Counted from the first letter of the stretch, positions 8,244 through 15,935 are shown. The stretch is DNA of 64,000 nucleotides from Thiohalobacter sp. IOR34 (GCF_030406045.1 NZ_CP128988.1:1585438-1649437); one strand, 5' to 3'. Numbers and translations: made by a program. The notes: a model not told the origin generated them from the sequence alone.

Positions 8244-8582
8244 TCAGTAACCGCCCTTGCGGGTGCTCTGCGAGAGGCCGGCGATCTTCCGGCCCTGCTT
8301 GCTGGGCATCAGCGGGAACAGCTGGTACATGTCCTTGCTGGTCGGCTTGGTGCCCCATTTCTTGGCCATGGCCTTGAGGATGGTGCGCTCGTTGGGCTCG
8401 TTGCCGCCGTTGTTGATGTGCTCGTCGCGCAGGTAGTGGATGACGTCCCAGTGCTGCTCGGTCAATTCGATGCCTTCCTGCTCGGCGATCAGCTTGGCAA
8501 CGTCCTCGTTCCAGTCGTTGTAGTCGACCAGATAGCCGTTCTCGGTGGTTTCGATGGTTTTGCCGTTTACTTCGATAGCCAT
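8244..8582 (-). CDS. rspA: RspA: DsrC/TusE-family protein lacking both C-terminal cysteines
   Basis: 112 aa from ATG 8582 (MAIEVNGKTIETTENGYLVD), the same length and fold signature as DsrC (ELTEQHWDVIHYLRDEHINN). The C-terminal arm ends KQGRKIAGLSQSTRKGGY, so both redox cysteines of DsrC (positions 98 and 109 in the window's own DsrC) are absent. Such proteins have been termed RspA and are thought to be regulatory or structural rather than sulfur-carrying (family knowledge). It sits between a Cas6-like gene and a small helical gene in a leftward cluster divergent from dsrA. It is one of three DsrC homologues here. Confidence 0.8.
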   Translation of the reverse strand: MAIEVNGKTIETTENGYLVDYNDWNEDVAKLIAEQEGIELTEQHWDVIHYLRDEHINNGGNEPNERTILKAMAKKWGTKPTSKDMYQLFPLMPSKQGRKIAGLSQSTRKGGY

Positions 8583-8698
8583 GATTCTCCCCATGAGGTC
8601 AGATCAAACCAACTGCAAAAATTTCGAAAGTCGCGGACTATACCCCGATCGGAGCGGTTTTGGAATGACATGGATCCGGCTGTCCCCGGCGCCCCGTC

Positions 8699-9385
8699 TC
8701 AGCTGTCCTTCACCGAGCTGATCCCCTTGTGGGGGATGAACAGGCCGCAGCCCAGCTTGCGCCCCGGACCGACCCCCTTTTGCTGCAGGCGCACCGCCCG
8801 CTCCGGCTCCAGGTCGGCGATCATCACGCTGCGGGTGTGCAGCACCCCCTCGGGGGTACGAAAGGCGTGCGAGCGGCCGGCCATCAGCTTGCGCACCGGG
8901 ATGTCCAGGGCACGCAGTGCCTCGACCACCCCGTACAGAAAGTCCTCCTCGGACTGTTCCGGATCGGTCACCACATAGCGCGAGAACAGCGGCGACAGGG
9001 TGCTCAGCAGCCGGACCGTGGCGCTGCCGACGCCAAGCGGATGGCCGGCGATGTCCAGGGTCATGCCTTCCAGGCGGCGCGCGTCCTCCAGCCGGGACTT
9101 GGGCAGACGCAGGGTCATGCGGGCCCGGCGCCGCGGCAGGTGCAGCAGCTCGTGCTCCACGTCCTCGGGCCGGAACCAGCCGTTGCCGGACTCGGCGCCG
9201 TGAATCAGATGCACCCCGGCATCCGGCTCCTCTTCCAGCCAGGGCAGCGCCGCCAGCAGCGCCGAGGACAGGGCATGGGCATGATCCAGCGGCAGGGTGC
9301 GGCAGTCGATGCGGAAGCTGAGATCGACGATGTCGTCCGGAACCTGGTAGGGGGTGTCGTCTTCGATATCCTCTTGCCAGAACAT
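8699..9385 (-). CDS. Stand-alone Cas6/Cmx6-like CRISPR RNA endoribonuclease family protein
   Basis: 228 aa from ATG 9385 (MFWQEDIEDDTPYQVPDD). The strand-helix pattern of a RAMP fold is clear: VDLSFRIDCRTLP at the start, RARMTLRLPKSRLEDARRLEG, IAGHPLGVGSATVRLL. The glycine-rich Cas6 signature GVGPGRKLGCGLFIPHKGI is at the C-terminus (~residues 201-219). This matches the Cas6/Cmx6 family of type I-MYXAN (Cas6 normally cuts CRISPR repeat RNA). Histidines near residues 36-38 and in GVHLIHGAE could serve catalysis. No CRISPR array or other cas gene is in the window. It lies in a tight leftward cluster: a 64-aa gene 19 bp upstream and rspA downstream. Confidence 0.75.
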   Translation of the reverse strand: MFWQEDIEDDTPYQVPDDIVDLSFRIDCRTLPLDHAHALSSALLAALPWLEEEPDAGVHLIHGAESGNGWFRPEDVEHELLHLPRRRARMTLRLPKSRLEDARRLEGMTLDIAGHPLGVGSATVRLLSTLSPLFSRYVVTDPEQSEEDFLYGVVEALRALDIPVRKLMAGRSHAFRTPEGVLHTRSVMIADLEPERAVRLQQKGVGPGRKLGCGLFIPHKGISSVKDS

Positions 9386-9404
9386 GGTGTTCACCTCGTG
9401 CGCT

Positions 9405-9599
9405 TCAACGTTTCGGTGCCTGCGCGAAGGCCGCCTCCAGGCGATCCTCCCAATCCGCCGGGGTGTCCGGGAACGGTGGCTTGACGTCCATCTGGAAGAA
9501 CAGCTCCCCCTGGGCGGCACGTTCCTGCACCTTGCGGCACAGGTCCTCGAAGGAGGCCAGATCGTGTTCCTGTAGCAGCACTTCGCTCAACCAAAGCAT
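9405..9599 (-). CDS. Small acidic protein between tauD-like and cas6-like genes
   Basis: 64 aa from ATG 9599 (MLWLSEVLLQEHDLASFEDL). Predicted helical N-terminal half, Pro/Asp-rich middle (KPPFPDTPADWED). Its start is 2 bp from the TauD-like stop codon and its stop is 19 bp before the Cas6-like start, so the three genes are almost certainly translated from one mRNA. A partner for either protein is plausible; no family recognised. Confidence 0.6.
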   Translation of the reverse strand: MLWLSEVLLQEHDLASFEDLCRKVQERAAQGELFFQMDVKPPFPDTPADWEDRLEAAFAQAPKR

Positions 9600-9600
9600 G

Positions 9601-10551
9601 TCATGTCTCTCCTGCCGGTAGGGATAGGTCGCGGATGCGGTCGTAGTAGCGGGCCCGGTACAGCAGCCGCTGCCGTTCCGGCGCGGCGCCGTCCTCGAAG
9701 GCGGTACGGCAATGCAGCACATTATTGCAGATCACGCCCTGCCCCGCCTTCAACCGCAGGCGGTAGATCCAGGGACTGCCCTCCGCCCACAGTGCCTGCA
9801 GCGCCTGGGCCGCGGCCCGGGTCAGCGGGTCGTCGCGCCACTGGATGTTGCGGGTCCGGGCGCTGTAGCGCATGTGAAGGCTGCCATCCTGCCGATCGAC
9901 GCTGAACACCGGTCCGCTGGCGGTGCCGCGCAACTGCCGGCCCTCCACCTCGTTGGGCGGAATGGTCATGGCATCCGGCCGCATCAGCGCCTCGATCAGG
10001 GCCGGATCCTGGTCGCGCAGGGCGATATAGGCCAGCTCGTGGTCGAGCAGGAGGCTCTCACCACCCTGCGCCGCCGGTCGCACGCAATGCAGGATGAAGG
10101 CGCGGATGCGCTGCCCGGGCGGATTGTAGTAGCCATCGGTGTGCCAGCTCAGGCGACGATTGGTGTAGGGGATGTAATGGCGCTTGCTGCCGTCCGCCGA
10201 TACCGCCAGTGCCGTGACCCCGTCGTCCTCTGCACACAGGTTGCCATCCAGCCGCTGCAATCCGAACTGCCGCCCCAGGGCCCGCAGCGCGGCACGGTCG
10301 ACCGCCCGCCCGCCCAGGTCGTAGACGGCCAGATTGGCGCGCCGGCAGCGGTCGAGGATCGCCGCACGCTCCGCCGCGGTCGGCGCCGCCGGGTCGCCGA
10401 GCGGCACGATCAGCTCCGCCAGCTCCGGGCGGGCCGCCAGCCTGGCATCGCGCCAGCGGCGGTAGGCCTCGGGGGCATCGAGCCGGAACGGGCTGTCGGC
10501 AGGAATGGCGGGATCGGGGACGGACATCTGGGCGGGCACGCGGTTTCTCAT
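9601..10551 (-). CDS. TauD/TfdA-family Fe(II)/2-oxoglutarate dioxygenase
   Basis: 316 aa from ATG 10551 (ATG 10527 also possible). The triad is visible: H and D in LSWHTDGYY (~residues 153-155), distal His in NNVLHCRTAFED (~284), and the 2OG-binding Arg in RLLYRARYYDR near the C-terminus. TauD/TfdA enzymes often cleave sulfonates or hydroxylate betaines; the substrate here is unknown, though placement beside dsr makes a sulfur compound tempting (inference). It heads the leftward cluster with the 64-aa, Cas6-like, RspA and 67-aa genes, and is divergent from dsrA across a 459-bp spacer. Confidence 0.8.
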   Translation of the reverse strand: MRNRVPAQMSVPDPAIPADSPFRLDAPEAYRRWRDARLAARPELAELIVPLGDPAAPTAAERAAILDRCRRANLAVYDLGGRAVDRAALRALGRQFGLQRLDGNLCAEDDGVTALAVSADGSKRHYIPYTNRRLSWHTDGYYNPPGQRIRAFILHCVRPAAQGGESLLLDHELAYIALRDQDPALIEALMRPDAMTIPPNEVEGRQLRGTASGPVFSVDRQDGSLHMRYSARTRNIQWRDDPLTRAAAQALQALWAEGSPWIYRLRLKAGQGVICNNVLHCRTAFEDGAAPERQRLLYRARYYDRIRDLSLPAGET

Positions 10552-11010
10552 CGGGCGCCCATTGTAGCCGCAGCGGCGCACCGCCCAACAGCGCATTTGC
10601 TGGTAGAATTGCCGGGCCGGGCCCGGCCTCTGGGCGCCTATTCCTTTAGTAAGGTACCCATACCGCCACATGAACAACAGCCTGTAACTATATAATAAAA
10701 AAATAATTCCCAGGGAGGTCGCGCGACAGATCCTGACAGCCCGCCGGTGGGCGCGGCAACAAAACGGCGATTGAAACGCTATCCCAAAAGGGGTAGGCTA
10801 CTTCGCCCTGAACACCCCATGGGTAGGGTATTCTCAACGCGATCAGCACCCTAGACTTGCCGACACAGAAAACAGGGACTCGTGCGTATCAACCGGCCCT
10901 GTTATCGTTCACGGCCGCAGCTGCGTGAACAGCGGGCCAGTTGATTTATCGACGGTCACCCGAAAGGTGGCCGTCTGCACAATCTGCCATTCCACATTGA
11001 GGAGACAAAC
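10552..11010. promoter_or_regulatory. Divergent control region between the TauD-Cas6-RspA cluster and the dsr operon
   Basis: This 459-bp spacer has lower GC in its centre, including tataataaaaaaataatt near 10690. Two direct repeats, GGGTAGGCTACTTC (10791-10804) and GGGTAGGGTATTCT (10821-10834), are exactly 30 bp apart. NarL-like heptamers (TACYYMT) occur at 10655-10661 and, inverted, at 10789-10795 and 10819-10825, the last two overlapping the repeats. A hairpin AACAGGG/CCCTGTT spans 10871-10903 in the likely dsrA leader. A GAGGAG ribosome site precedes dsrA. I could not assign -35/-10 boxes with confidence. Confidence 0.5.
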
Positions 11011-12267
11011 ATGGCTGACAAGCACCATGAAACTCCGATGCTCGACGAACTGGAAAACGGCCCCTGGCCGAGCTTCATTTCGGGCATCAAGCGTCTGCGT
11101 GACAACCACGAAAGCGAAAAGATTCGCGGTATGGCCAATTCCCTGCTTGGCCAGCTTGAGCACTCCTACGAAACCCGCAAGGGTTACTGGAAGGGCGGTA
11201 CGGTTTCCGTGTTCGGCTATGGCGGCGGCATCATCCCCCGCTTCTCCGAAGTCGGCCATGCCTTCCCCGAGTCCAAGGAATTCCACACCCTCCGCGTCCA
11301 GCCGCCACCGGCAAACTTCTACACCACCGACATGCTCCGCAAGCTGGGCGACAGCTGGGAGAAATACGGCTCCGGCCTGCAGACCTTCCACGGTCAGACC
11401 GGCAACATCATGTTCATCGGTACCGACACCGAGAACACCCAGCACTTCTTCGACGAGATCAACGACTACGGCTGGGACCTCGGCGGCGCCGGTCCCTGCG
11501 TGCGTACCGGCATGTCCTGCGTCGGTGCTGCCCGCTGTGAGATGTCCTGCTGCTCCGAGCACAACATCCACCGCGCACTGATGAACAACTTCACCGACGA
11601 CGTGCACCGTCCGGCCCTGCCCTACAAGTTCAAGTTCAAGATCTCGGGCTGCCCGAACGACTGCCAGAACTCCATCGAGCGTTCCGACTTCGCCGTCATC
11701 GGCACCTGGCGCGACGCCATGCAGATCGACCAGGACGAGGTCAAGAACTACGTCCAGACCAAGGGCCGCGAGTACATCCAGGAGAACGTCATCAGCCGTT
11801 GCCCGACCAACGCCATCGCGCTGAACGACGACGACACCATCACCGTCAAGGACCACGAGTGCGTGCGTTGCATGCACTGCCTGAACGTCATGCCGAAGGC
11901 CCTGCACCCCGGCAAGGACAGGGGCGTCACCATCCTCATCGGCGGCAAGCGCACCCTGAAGATCGGCGATCTGATGGGCACCGTGGTGGTTCCGTTCAAG
12001 AAGATGGAAACCGAGGAAGACTACGAGTCCCTGGTCGAGCTGGCCGAGGAGATCATCGACTTCTGGGCCGAGAACGGTCTCGAGCACGAGCGCTGCGGCG
12101 AGATGATCGAGCGTATCGGTCTGGTCAACTTCCTGGAAGGTATCGGCATCGACGTTGATCCGCACATGATCAGCACTCCGCGCCGCATCTCCTATGTCCG
12201 CATGGACGGCTGGGATGAAGAGGCCGAGAAGTGGTTCCAGCGCAAGGCCGAGGAAGCCGCCGGCTGA
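11011..12267 (+). CDS. dsrA: Reverse dissimilatory sulfite reductase, alpha subunit
   Basis: 418 aa. DsrA of the cytoplasmic alpha2beta2 siroheme enzyme that, in oxidisers, converts DsrC-bound or persulfidic sulfur to sulfite. Visible are the paired [4Fe-4S]-siroheme cysteine motifs (C-x5-C in SCVGAARCEMSC, then CPNDC, ~residues 170-218). The inserted ferredoxin domain follows (CPTNAI and CVRCMHCLNVMPKAL, ~266-298). Full length with a strong GAGGAG ribosome site. The first gene of dsrABEFHCMKLJOPNR. The oxidative type is inferred from the linked dsrEFH and dsrL. A 9-bp hairpin follows the stop. Confidence 0.98.
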   Translation: MADKHHETPMLDELENGPWPSFISGIKRLRDNHESEKIRGMANSLLGQLEHSYETRKGYWKGGTVSVFGYGGGIIPRFSEVGHAFPESKEFHTLRVQPPPANFYTTDMLRKLGDSWEKYGSGLQTFHGQTGNIMFIGTDTENTQHFFDEINDYGWDLGGAGPCVRTGMSCVGAARCEMSCCSEHNIHRALMNNFTDDVHRPALPYKFKFKISGCPNDCQNSIERSDFAVIGTWRDAMQIDQDEVKNYVQTKGREYIQENVISRCPTNAIALNDDDTITVKDHECVRCMHCLNVMPKALHPGKDRGVTILIGGKRTLKIGDLMGTVVVPFKKMETEEDYESLVELAEEIIDFWAENGLEHERCGEMIERIGLVNFLEGIGIDVDPHMISTPRRISYVRMDGWDEEAEKWFQRKAEEAAG

Positions 12268-12290
12268 TCACCCGGGATAGATAACGCGGT

Positions 12291-12312
12291 GAGGGGGGCT
12301 CTCGCCCCCCTC
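12291..12312 (+). promoter_or_regulatory. Intercistronic hairpin dsrA-dsrB
   Basis: GAGGGGGGC / GCCCCCCTC, 9-bp stem and 4-nt loop, 24 bp after the dsrA stop, without a T-run. Likely an mRNA-stabilising or processing element rather than a terminator. Confidence 0.7.
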
Positions 12313-12352
12313 TGCCGAAACCAGATTTGAAGAAAAAATTCAGGAGAAATCC

Positions 12353-13429
12353 ATGGCACTCGAAGACATGCGTCCGCCGATCGAATCCGGCTGCCCTGAC
12401 GGCTTCCAGTACATGCATCCGACCATGCGCCGCAACTACGGCCAGTGGAAGTATCATGAAGATCCGCGTCCCGGCGTGCTCAAGCACGTTGCCTACAGCG
12501 GCGACACCGTCTGGACCGTCAAGGTCGGCACCCAGCGTATCCTCGACATCTTCACCCTGCGCACCCTGTGCGACATCGGTGACAAGTATGCCGACGGCTA
12601 CATCCGCTTCACCATCCGTTCGAACCTGGAATACATCGTCGACGACGAGTCCAAGGTCGAGCCGCTGATCAAGGCGGTCGAGGATGCCGGCTTCGTGGTC
12701 GGCGGTACCCGCAACTCGGTCACCACCCTGTCCCACACCCAGGGCTGGCTGCACTGCGACATCCCCGGCACCGACGCCTCCGGCGTGGTGAAGTCCATGA
12801 TGGACGAGCTCATCGACGAGTTTAAGTCCTGGAACATGCCGAACCGCGTGCATATCACCACCTCCTGCTGCCAGATCAACTGCGGCGGCCAGGGTGATAT
12901 CGCCATCAACGTGCAGCACACCAAGCCGCCGAAGATCAACCACGACCTGGTCTCCAACGTCTGCGAGCGCCCCTCGGTGGTCGCGCGCTGCCCGGTCGCG
13001 GCCATTCGTCCGGCGATGGTCAACGGCAAGCCGTCCCTGGAAGTGGACGAGAAGAAGTGCATCTGCTGCGGCGCCTGCTTCCCGCCCTGCCCGCCGATGC
13101 AGATCAACGACGCCGAGCACACCAAGCTGGCCATCTGGGTCGGTGGCAACCACTCCAATGCCCGTGGCAAACCCACCTTCCAGAAGCTGGTCGCCTCCGG
13201 CATCCCCAACAATCCGCCACGCTGGCCGGAAGCCACGGCCATCGTCAAGCGCATCCTCAAGGCCTACAAGGAAGGCGCGAAGGATTGGGAGCGTATCAAC
13301 GACTGGATCGAGCGCATCGGCTGGCCGCGTTTCTTCGAGGTCACCAACCTGCCCTTCACCAAGTATCACATCGATAACTGGAAGGGTGCTCGCAACAGCC
13401 TGAACGCTTCGACCCACATCCGCTTCTGA
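12353..13429 (+). CDS. dsrB: Reverse dissimilatory sulfite reductase, beta subunit
   Basis: 358 aa with an AGGAGA ribosome site. DsrB carries the catalytic siroheme partner site of the DsrAB heterotetramer. Cysteines are seen in ITTSCCQINCGGQGD (~residues 163-172) and in the ferredoxin domain (CPVAAIRP; CICCGACFPPCPPM, ~210-246). The C-terminus (TKYHIDNWKGARNSLNASTHIRF) is typical of DsrB. It follows dsrA by 85 bp holding a hairpin, and is followed by another GC hairpin before dsrE. All expected domains are intact. Confidence 0.98.
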   Translation: MALEDMRPPIESGCPDGFQYMHPTMRRNYGQWKYHEDPRPGVLKHVAYSGDTVWTVKVGTQRILDIFTLRTLCDIGDKYADGYIRFTIRSNLEYIVDDESKVEPLIKAVEDAGFVVGGTRNSVTTLSHTQGWLHCDIPGTDASGVVKSMMDELIDEFKSWNMPNRVHITTSCCQINCGGQGDIAINVQHTKPPKINHDLVSNVCERPSVVARCPVAAIRPAMVNGKPSLEVDEKKCICCGACFPPCPPMQINDAEHTKLAIWVGGNHSNARGKPTFQKLVASGIPNNPPRWPEATAIVKRILKAYKEGAKDWERINDWIERIGWPRFFEVTNLPFTKYHIDNWKGARNSLNASTHIRF

Positions 13430-13468
13430 TCCGGATGTAGAAGGGACGGGCAGATCCTGAAACATGCT

Positions 13469-13493
13469 GCGGCCGGCGCACCGCGCCGGCCGC
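13469..13493 (+). promoter_or_regulatory. Intercistronic hairpin dsrB-dsrE
   Basis: GCGGCCGGCGC / GCGCCGGCCGC, 11-bp perfect stem with a 3-nt loop, extended by gaaac...gtttc on the outside. The run after it is only TTTC, so partial termination or 3'-end protection of dsrAB mRNA is likelier than full termination. Confidence 0.7.
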
Positions 13494-13548
13494 AAGTTTC
13501 AAGATCGGCCAGCACGACCATAGGCAAGATATTTAGGACAGAACCGGC

Positions 13549-13941
13549 ATGAAACTAGCGGTAATGGTGAATGAAGGCCCCTATCAGCATCAGTCGTCTG
13601 ATAGCGCATTGCAGTTCGTCAAGGCTGCGCTCGACAAGGGCCACGAGATCTTCCGCGTGTTCTTCTACCACGACGGCGTCAACAACGGCACCCGTTACGG
13701 CGTACCGCCGCAGGATGACCGCAACATCACCGTCCAGTGGAGCGAACTCGCTGAAAAACACAACATCGATCTGGTTGTATGCGTCGCTGCCGCCCAGCGT
13801 CGCGGCATCCTCGACGCCGACGAGGCGAAGCGGCACGGCAAGGACGGTGACAACATCGCTCCCGGCTTCCGCATCTCCGGCCTCGGTCAGCTCATCGAGG
13901 CAGGCATCCAGAGCGACCGTCTGGTCGTATTCGGTGACTAA
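13549..13941 (+). CDS. dsrE: Sulfurtransferase subunit DsrE
   Basis: 130 aa. Part of the cytoplasmic DsrE2F2H2 hexamer that passes persulfide sulfur to DsrC; related to E. coli TusD. The conserved active-site cysteine is at residue 78 (DLVVCVAAAQRRG), the position known to be essential in A. vinosum. Presence of dsrEFH next to dsrAB marks the oxidative pathway. dsrF follows 24 bp downstream. Confidence 0.97.
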   Translation: MKLAVMVNEGPYQHQSSDSALQFVKAALDKGHEIFRVFFYHDGVNNGTRYGVPPQDDRNITVQWSELAEKHNIDLVVCVAAAQRRGILDADEAKRHGKDGDNIAPGFRISGLGQLIEAGIQSDRLVVFGD

Positions 13942-13965
13942 TCGGCTACTGCAAGAAGGTTTTCA

Positions 13966-14385
13966 ATGATGGAAAACGAGGGCTCAATCAAAAAGTTCAT
14001 GTACGTGAACCGCAAGGCTCCGTACGGCACGATCTACGCGCTCGAGTCTCTCGAAGTTGTGCTGATCGGCGCAGCCTTTGATCAGGACGTCAGCCTGGTT
14101 TTCGTGGATGACGGCGTGTATCAGCTGCTCAAGGGTCAGGATACAACCGAGATTGGCATGAAGAATTTCTCCCCGATCTACAACGTCCTGGGCGACTACG
14201 ACATCAACAAGCTGTATGTCGAGAAGGAATCCCTGGAAGCCCGCGGCCTGACCCTGGACGACCTCCAGGAGATCATGTACGAGGACGAGGACGATGACTG
14301 GGCGGAGAAACCTTCTATCAGGTTGGTGTCCGCGGCAGAAATCGCCGATCTGATGGACGAGCAGGACGTCGTCCTCAGCTTCTAA
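13966..14385 (+). CDS. dsrF: Sulfurtransferase subunit DsrF
   Basis: 139 aa if the first of two consecutive ATGs is used (13966; 13969 equally possible). Contains KKFMYVNRKAPYGTIYALESLEVVLIGAAFDQDVSLVFVDDGVYQLLKGQ, with its conserved DsrF/TusC fold; it lacks a catalytic cysteine, as is usual, and is the structural middle member of the DsrEFH hexamer. The acidic C-terminal region (EDEDDDWAEK) is typical. Sits between dsrE and dsrH with ~20-bp gaps. Confidence 0.96.
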   Translation: MMENEGSIKKFMYVNRKAPYGTIYALESLEVVLIGAAFDQDVSLVFVDDGVYQLLKGQDTTEIGMKNFSPIYNVLGDYDINKLYVEKESLEARGLTLDDLQEIMYEDEDDDWAEKPSIRLVSAAEIADLMDEQDVVLSF

Positions 14386-14405
14386 CTGACTCGAGGTACA
14401 GAACC

Positions 14406-14714
14406 ATGGCGATGTTGCACACAGTCAACAAGTCACCTTTCGAAAACCGCAGCCTGGACTCCTGCATTGCCCATGCAAAGCCCGGCAGCAGCATCCTTCT
14501 CATCGAGGACGCCGTGGTCGGCGCCGTCGAGGGAACGGCGGTTTCCGGCAAGGTGAAAAGCGCAATCGAAGCTTGCAAGCTTTATGTACTTGGCCCGGAT
14601 CTCAAGGCCCGGGGCATCCCTGAAGACCGGCTGATCGACGGCGTCGGCGTCGTCGACTATGGCGGGTTCGTTGACCTGGTTACGGAAAACGACAACGTCC
14701 AGGCCTGGCTTTAG
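14406..14714 (+). CDS. dsrH: Sulfurtransferase subunit DsrH
   Basis: 102 aa. Third member of DsrEFH, homologous to TusB. The conserved cysteine is at residue 20 (SLDSCIAHAKPGSSILLIEDAV). It takes part in sulfur relay toward DsrC. A good ribosome site (CGAGG) precedes ATG 14406; dsrC begins 45 bp downstream. Confidence 0.97.
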   Translation: MAMLHTVNKSPFENRSLDSCIAHAKPGSSILLIEDAVVGAVEGTAVSGKVKSAIEACKLYVLGPDLKARGIPEDRLIDGVGVVDYGGFVDLVTENDNVQAWL

Positions 14715-14759
14715 GATCTATTCACTCTAGCTGGAACTCTTAACGAGGAGATCAAAGAG

Positions 14760-15092
14760 ATGAGCATCGAAGTAAACGGTAAGGTCCTGGAGACGGACGA
14801 GGAAGGCTACCTGGCAGACCTGAATCAGTGGGAGCCCGAAGTGGCCAACGTCATGGCCAAGCTCGACGACACCGAGCTGACCGACGCCCACTGGGAAGTG
14901 ATCAACTTCCTGCGTGAGTACTATGACGAGTACCAGATCGCCCCGGCGGTCCGCGTCCTGACCAAGGCCATCGGCAAGAAGCTGGGCAAGGACAAGGGCA
15001 ACAGCAAGTACCTCTACGAGCTGTTCCCCTACGGTCCTGCCAAGCAGGCGTGCAAGTACGCCGGTCTGCCGAAGCCGACCGGCTGCGTCTGA
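14760..15092 (+). CDS. dsrC: DsrC, sulfur carrier and DsrAB substrate protein
   Basis: 110 aa, MSIEVNGKVLETDEEGYLAD. Both redox-active C-terminal cysteines are present at residues 98 (QACKYAG) and 109 (penultimate, PTGCV), the hallmark of functional DsrC. In oxidisers DsrC receives sulfur from DsrEFH and presents it to DsrAB; its trisulfide or disulfide form is linked to DsrK of the membrane complex. A clear AACGAGGAGA ribosome site and a following 9-bp hairpin suggest high, separately stabilised expression. Compare the cysteine-free RspA (8244-8582) and the double-domain homologue (46996-47766). Confidence 0.98.
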   Translation: MSIEVNGKVLETDEEGYLADLNQWEPEVANVMAKLDDTELTDAHWEVINFLREYYDEYQIAPAVRVLTKAIGKKLGKDKGNSKYLYELFPYGPAKQACKYAGLPKPTGCV

Positions 15093-15105
15093 TCCAGACG
15101 TGCCC

Positions 15106-15127
15106 AAGGGGGGGTTATCCCCCCCTT
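15106..15127 (+). promoter_or_regulatory. Intercistronic hairpin dsrC-dsrM
   Basis: AAGGGGGGG / CCCCCCCTT, 9-bp stem with TTAT loop, 13 bp after the dsrC stop. No T-run. Likely protects the upstream dsrC message and lowers expression of the membrane-complex genes. Confidence 0.7.
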
Positions 15128-15158
15128 CCCCTATTCTGTTTTCAGTGAGGAGATGACA

Positions 15159-15887
15159 GTGTCGTTCGTAAGCGTTTTGTACACCGCGCTGTTTTATGCC
15201 GCAGGAATCATCTTCCTGGTTGGCGTGGGTCGCCGCATCTACATCTATGCCAAGACACCTGCCCCACTGAAGATCCCGACCACCCCGGCGCCGCTGACCC
15301 CCGCGGGCGTGGTCCTCAGGCTGTTCCGTGAAGTCGTCTTCTTCCACAGCCTGTTCCGGTCCAACAAGTGGATCTGGCTGTTCGGCTGGGTCTTCCACTT
15401 CGCGCTGCTGCTGGTGCTGCTGCGCCACCTGCGCTATTTCACCGAGCCGGTCTGGTGGTGGGTCACCCTGATCCAGCCCTTCGGCAAGTATGCCGGCTTC
15501 GCCATGGTCCTGGCCCTCGGCGGACTCTGGGCGCGGCGCATCCTGGTGGAGCGCATCCGCTACATCACCGGACCCTCCGATCACCTGATGCTGGCCCTGC
15601 TGGTGGGCATCGGCATCTCCGGGCTGAGCATGAAGTTCCTCAGCCACACCGACATCGTCGCCGTCAAGGCATTCTTCCTCGGCCTGCTGCGCTTCTCGCC
15701 CCAGGAACTGCCGATGGACCCGGCACTGCTGCTGCACCTGTTCCTGGTCGCCACGCTGATGATCGTCTTCCCCATCAGCAAGCTGCTGCACGCACCGGGA
15801 GTGTTCTTCAGCCCGACCCGCAACCAGGTGGACAACCCGCGGGAGAAGCGGCACCTGGCGGACTGGGCGGCGCAACTCGAAAAATGA
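15159..15887 (+). CDS. dsrM: DsrM, membrane cytochrome b subunit of DsrMKJOP
   Basis: 242 aa from GTG 15159; the ATG at 15153 directly abuts the GAGGAG ribosome site, which instead sits 6 bp before the GTG. NarI-like integral membrane protein with about five hydrophobic segments (for example ALFYAAGIIFLVGVG, WLFGWVFHFALLLVLL, LLHLFLVATLMIVF). Histidines in or near the membrane segments (FHFALLL, RHLRYF, LLHLFL, LLHAPG) fit two b haems. Exchanges electrons between quinone and DsrK in the membrane. dsrK follows within 50 bp. Confidence 0.95.
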   Translation: MSFVSVLYTALFYAAGIIFLVGVGRRIYIYAKTPAPLKIPTTPAPLTPAGVVLRLFREVVFFHSLFRSNKWIWLFGWVFHFALLLVLLRHLRYFTEPVWWWVTLIQPFGKYAGFAMVLALGGLWARRILVERIRYITGPSDHLMLALLVGIGISGLSMKFLSHTDIVAVKAFFLGLLRFSPQELPMDPALLLHLFLVATLMIVFPISKLLHAPGVFFSPTRNQVDNPREKRHLADWAAQLEK

Positions 15888-15935
15888 TCCAGCCGTTCAC
15901 TACCTACCTCGCGGCAGTAGACTAAGGAGCGAATC

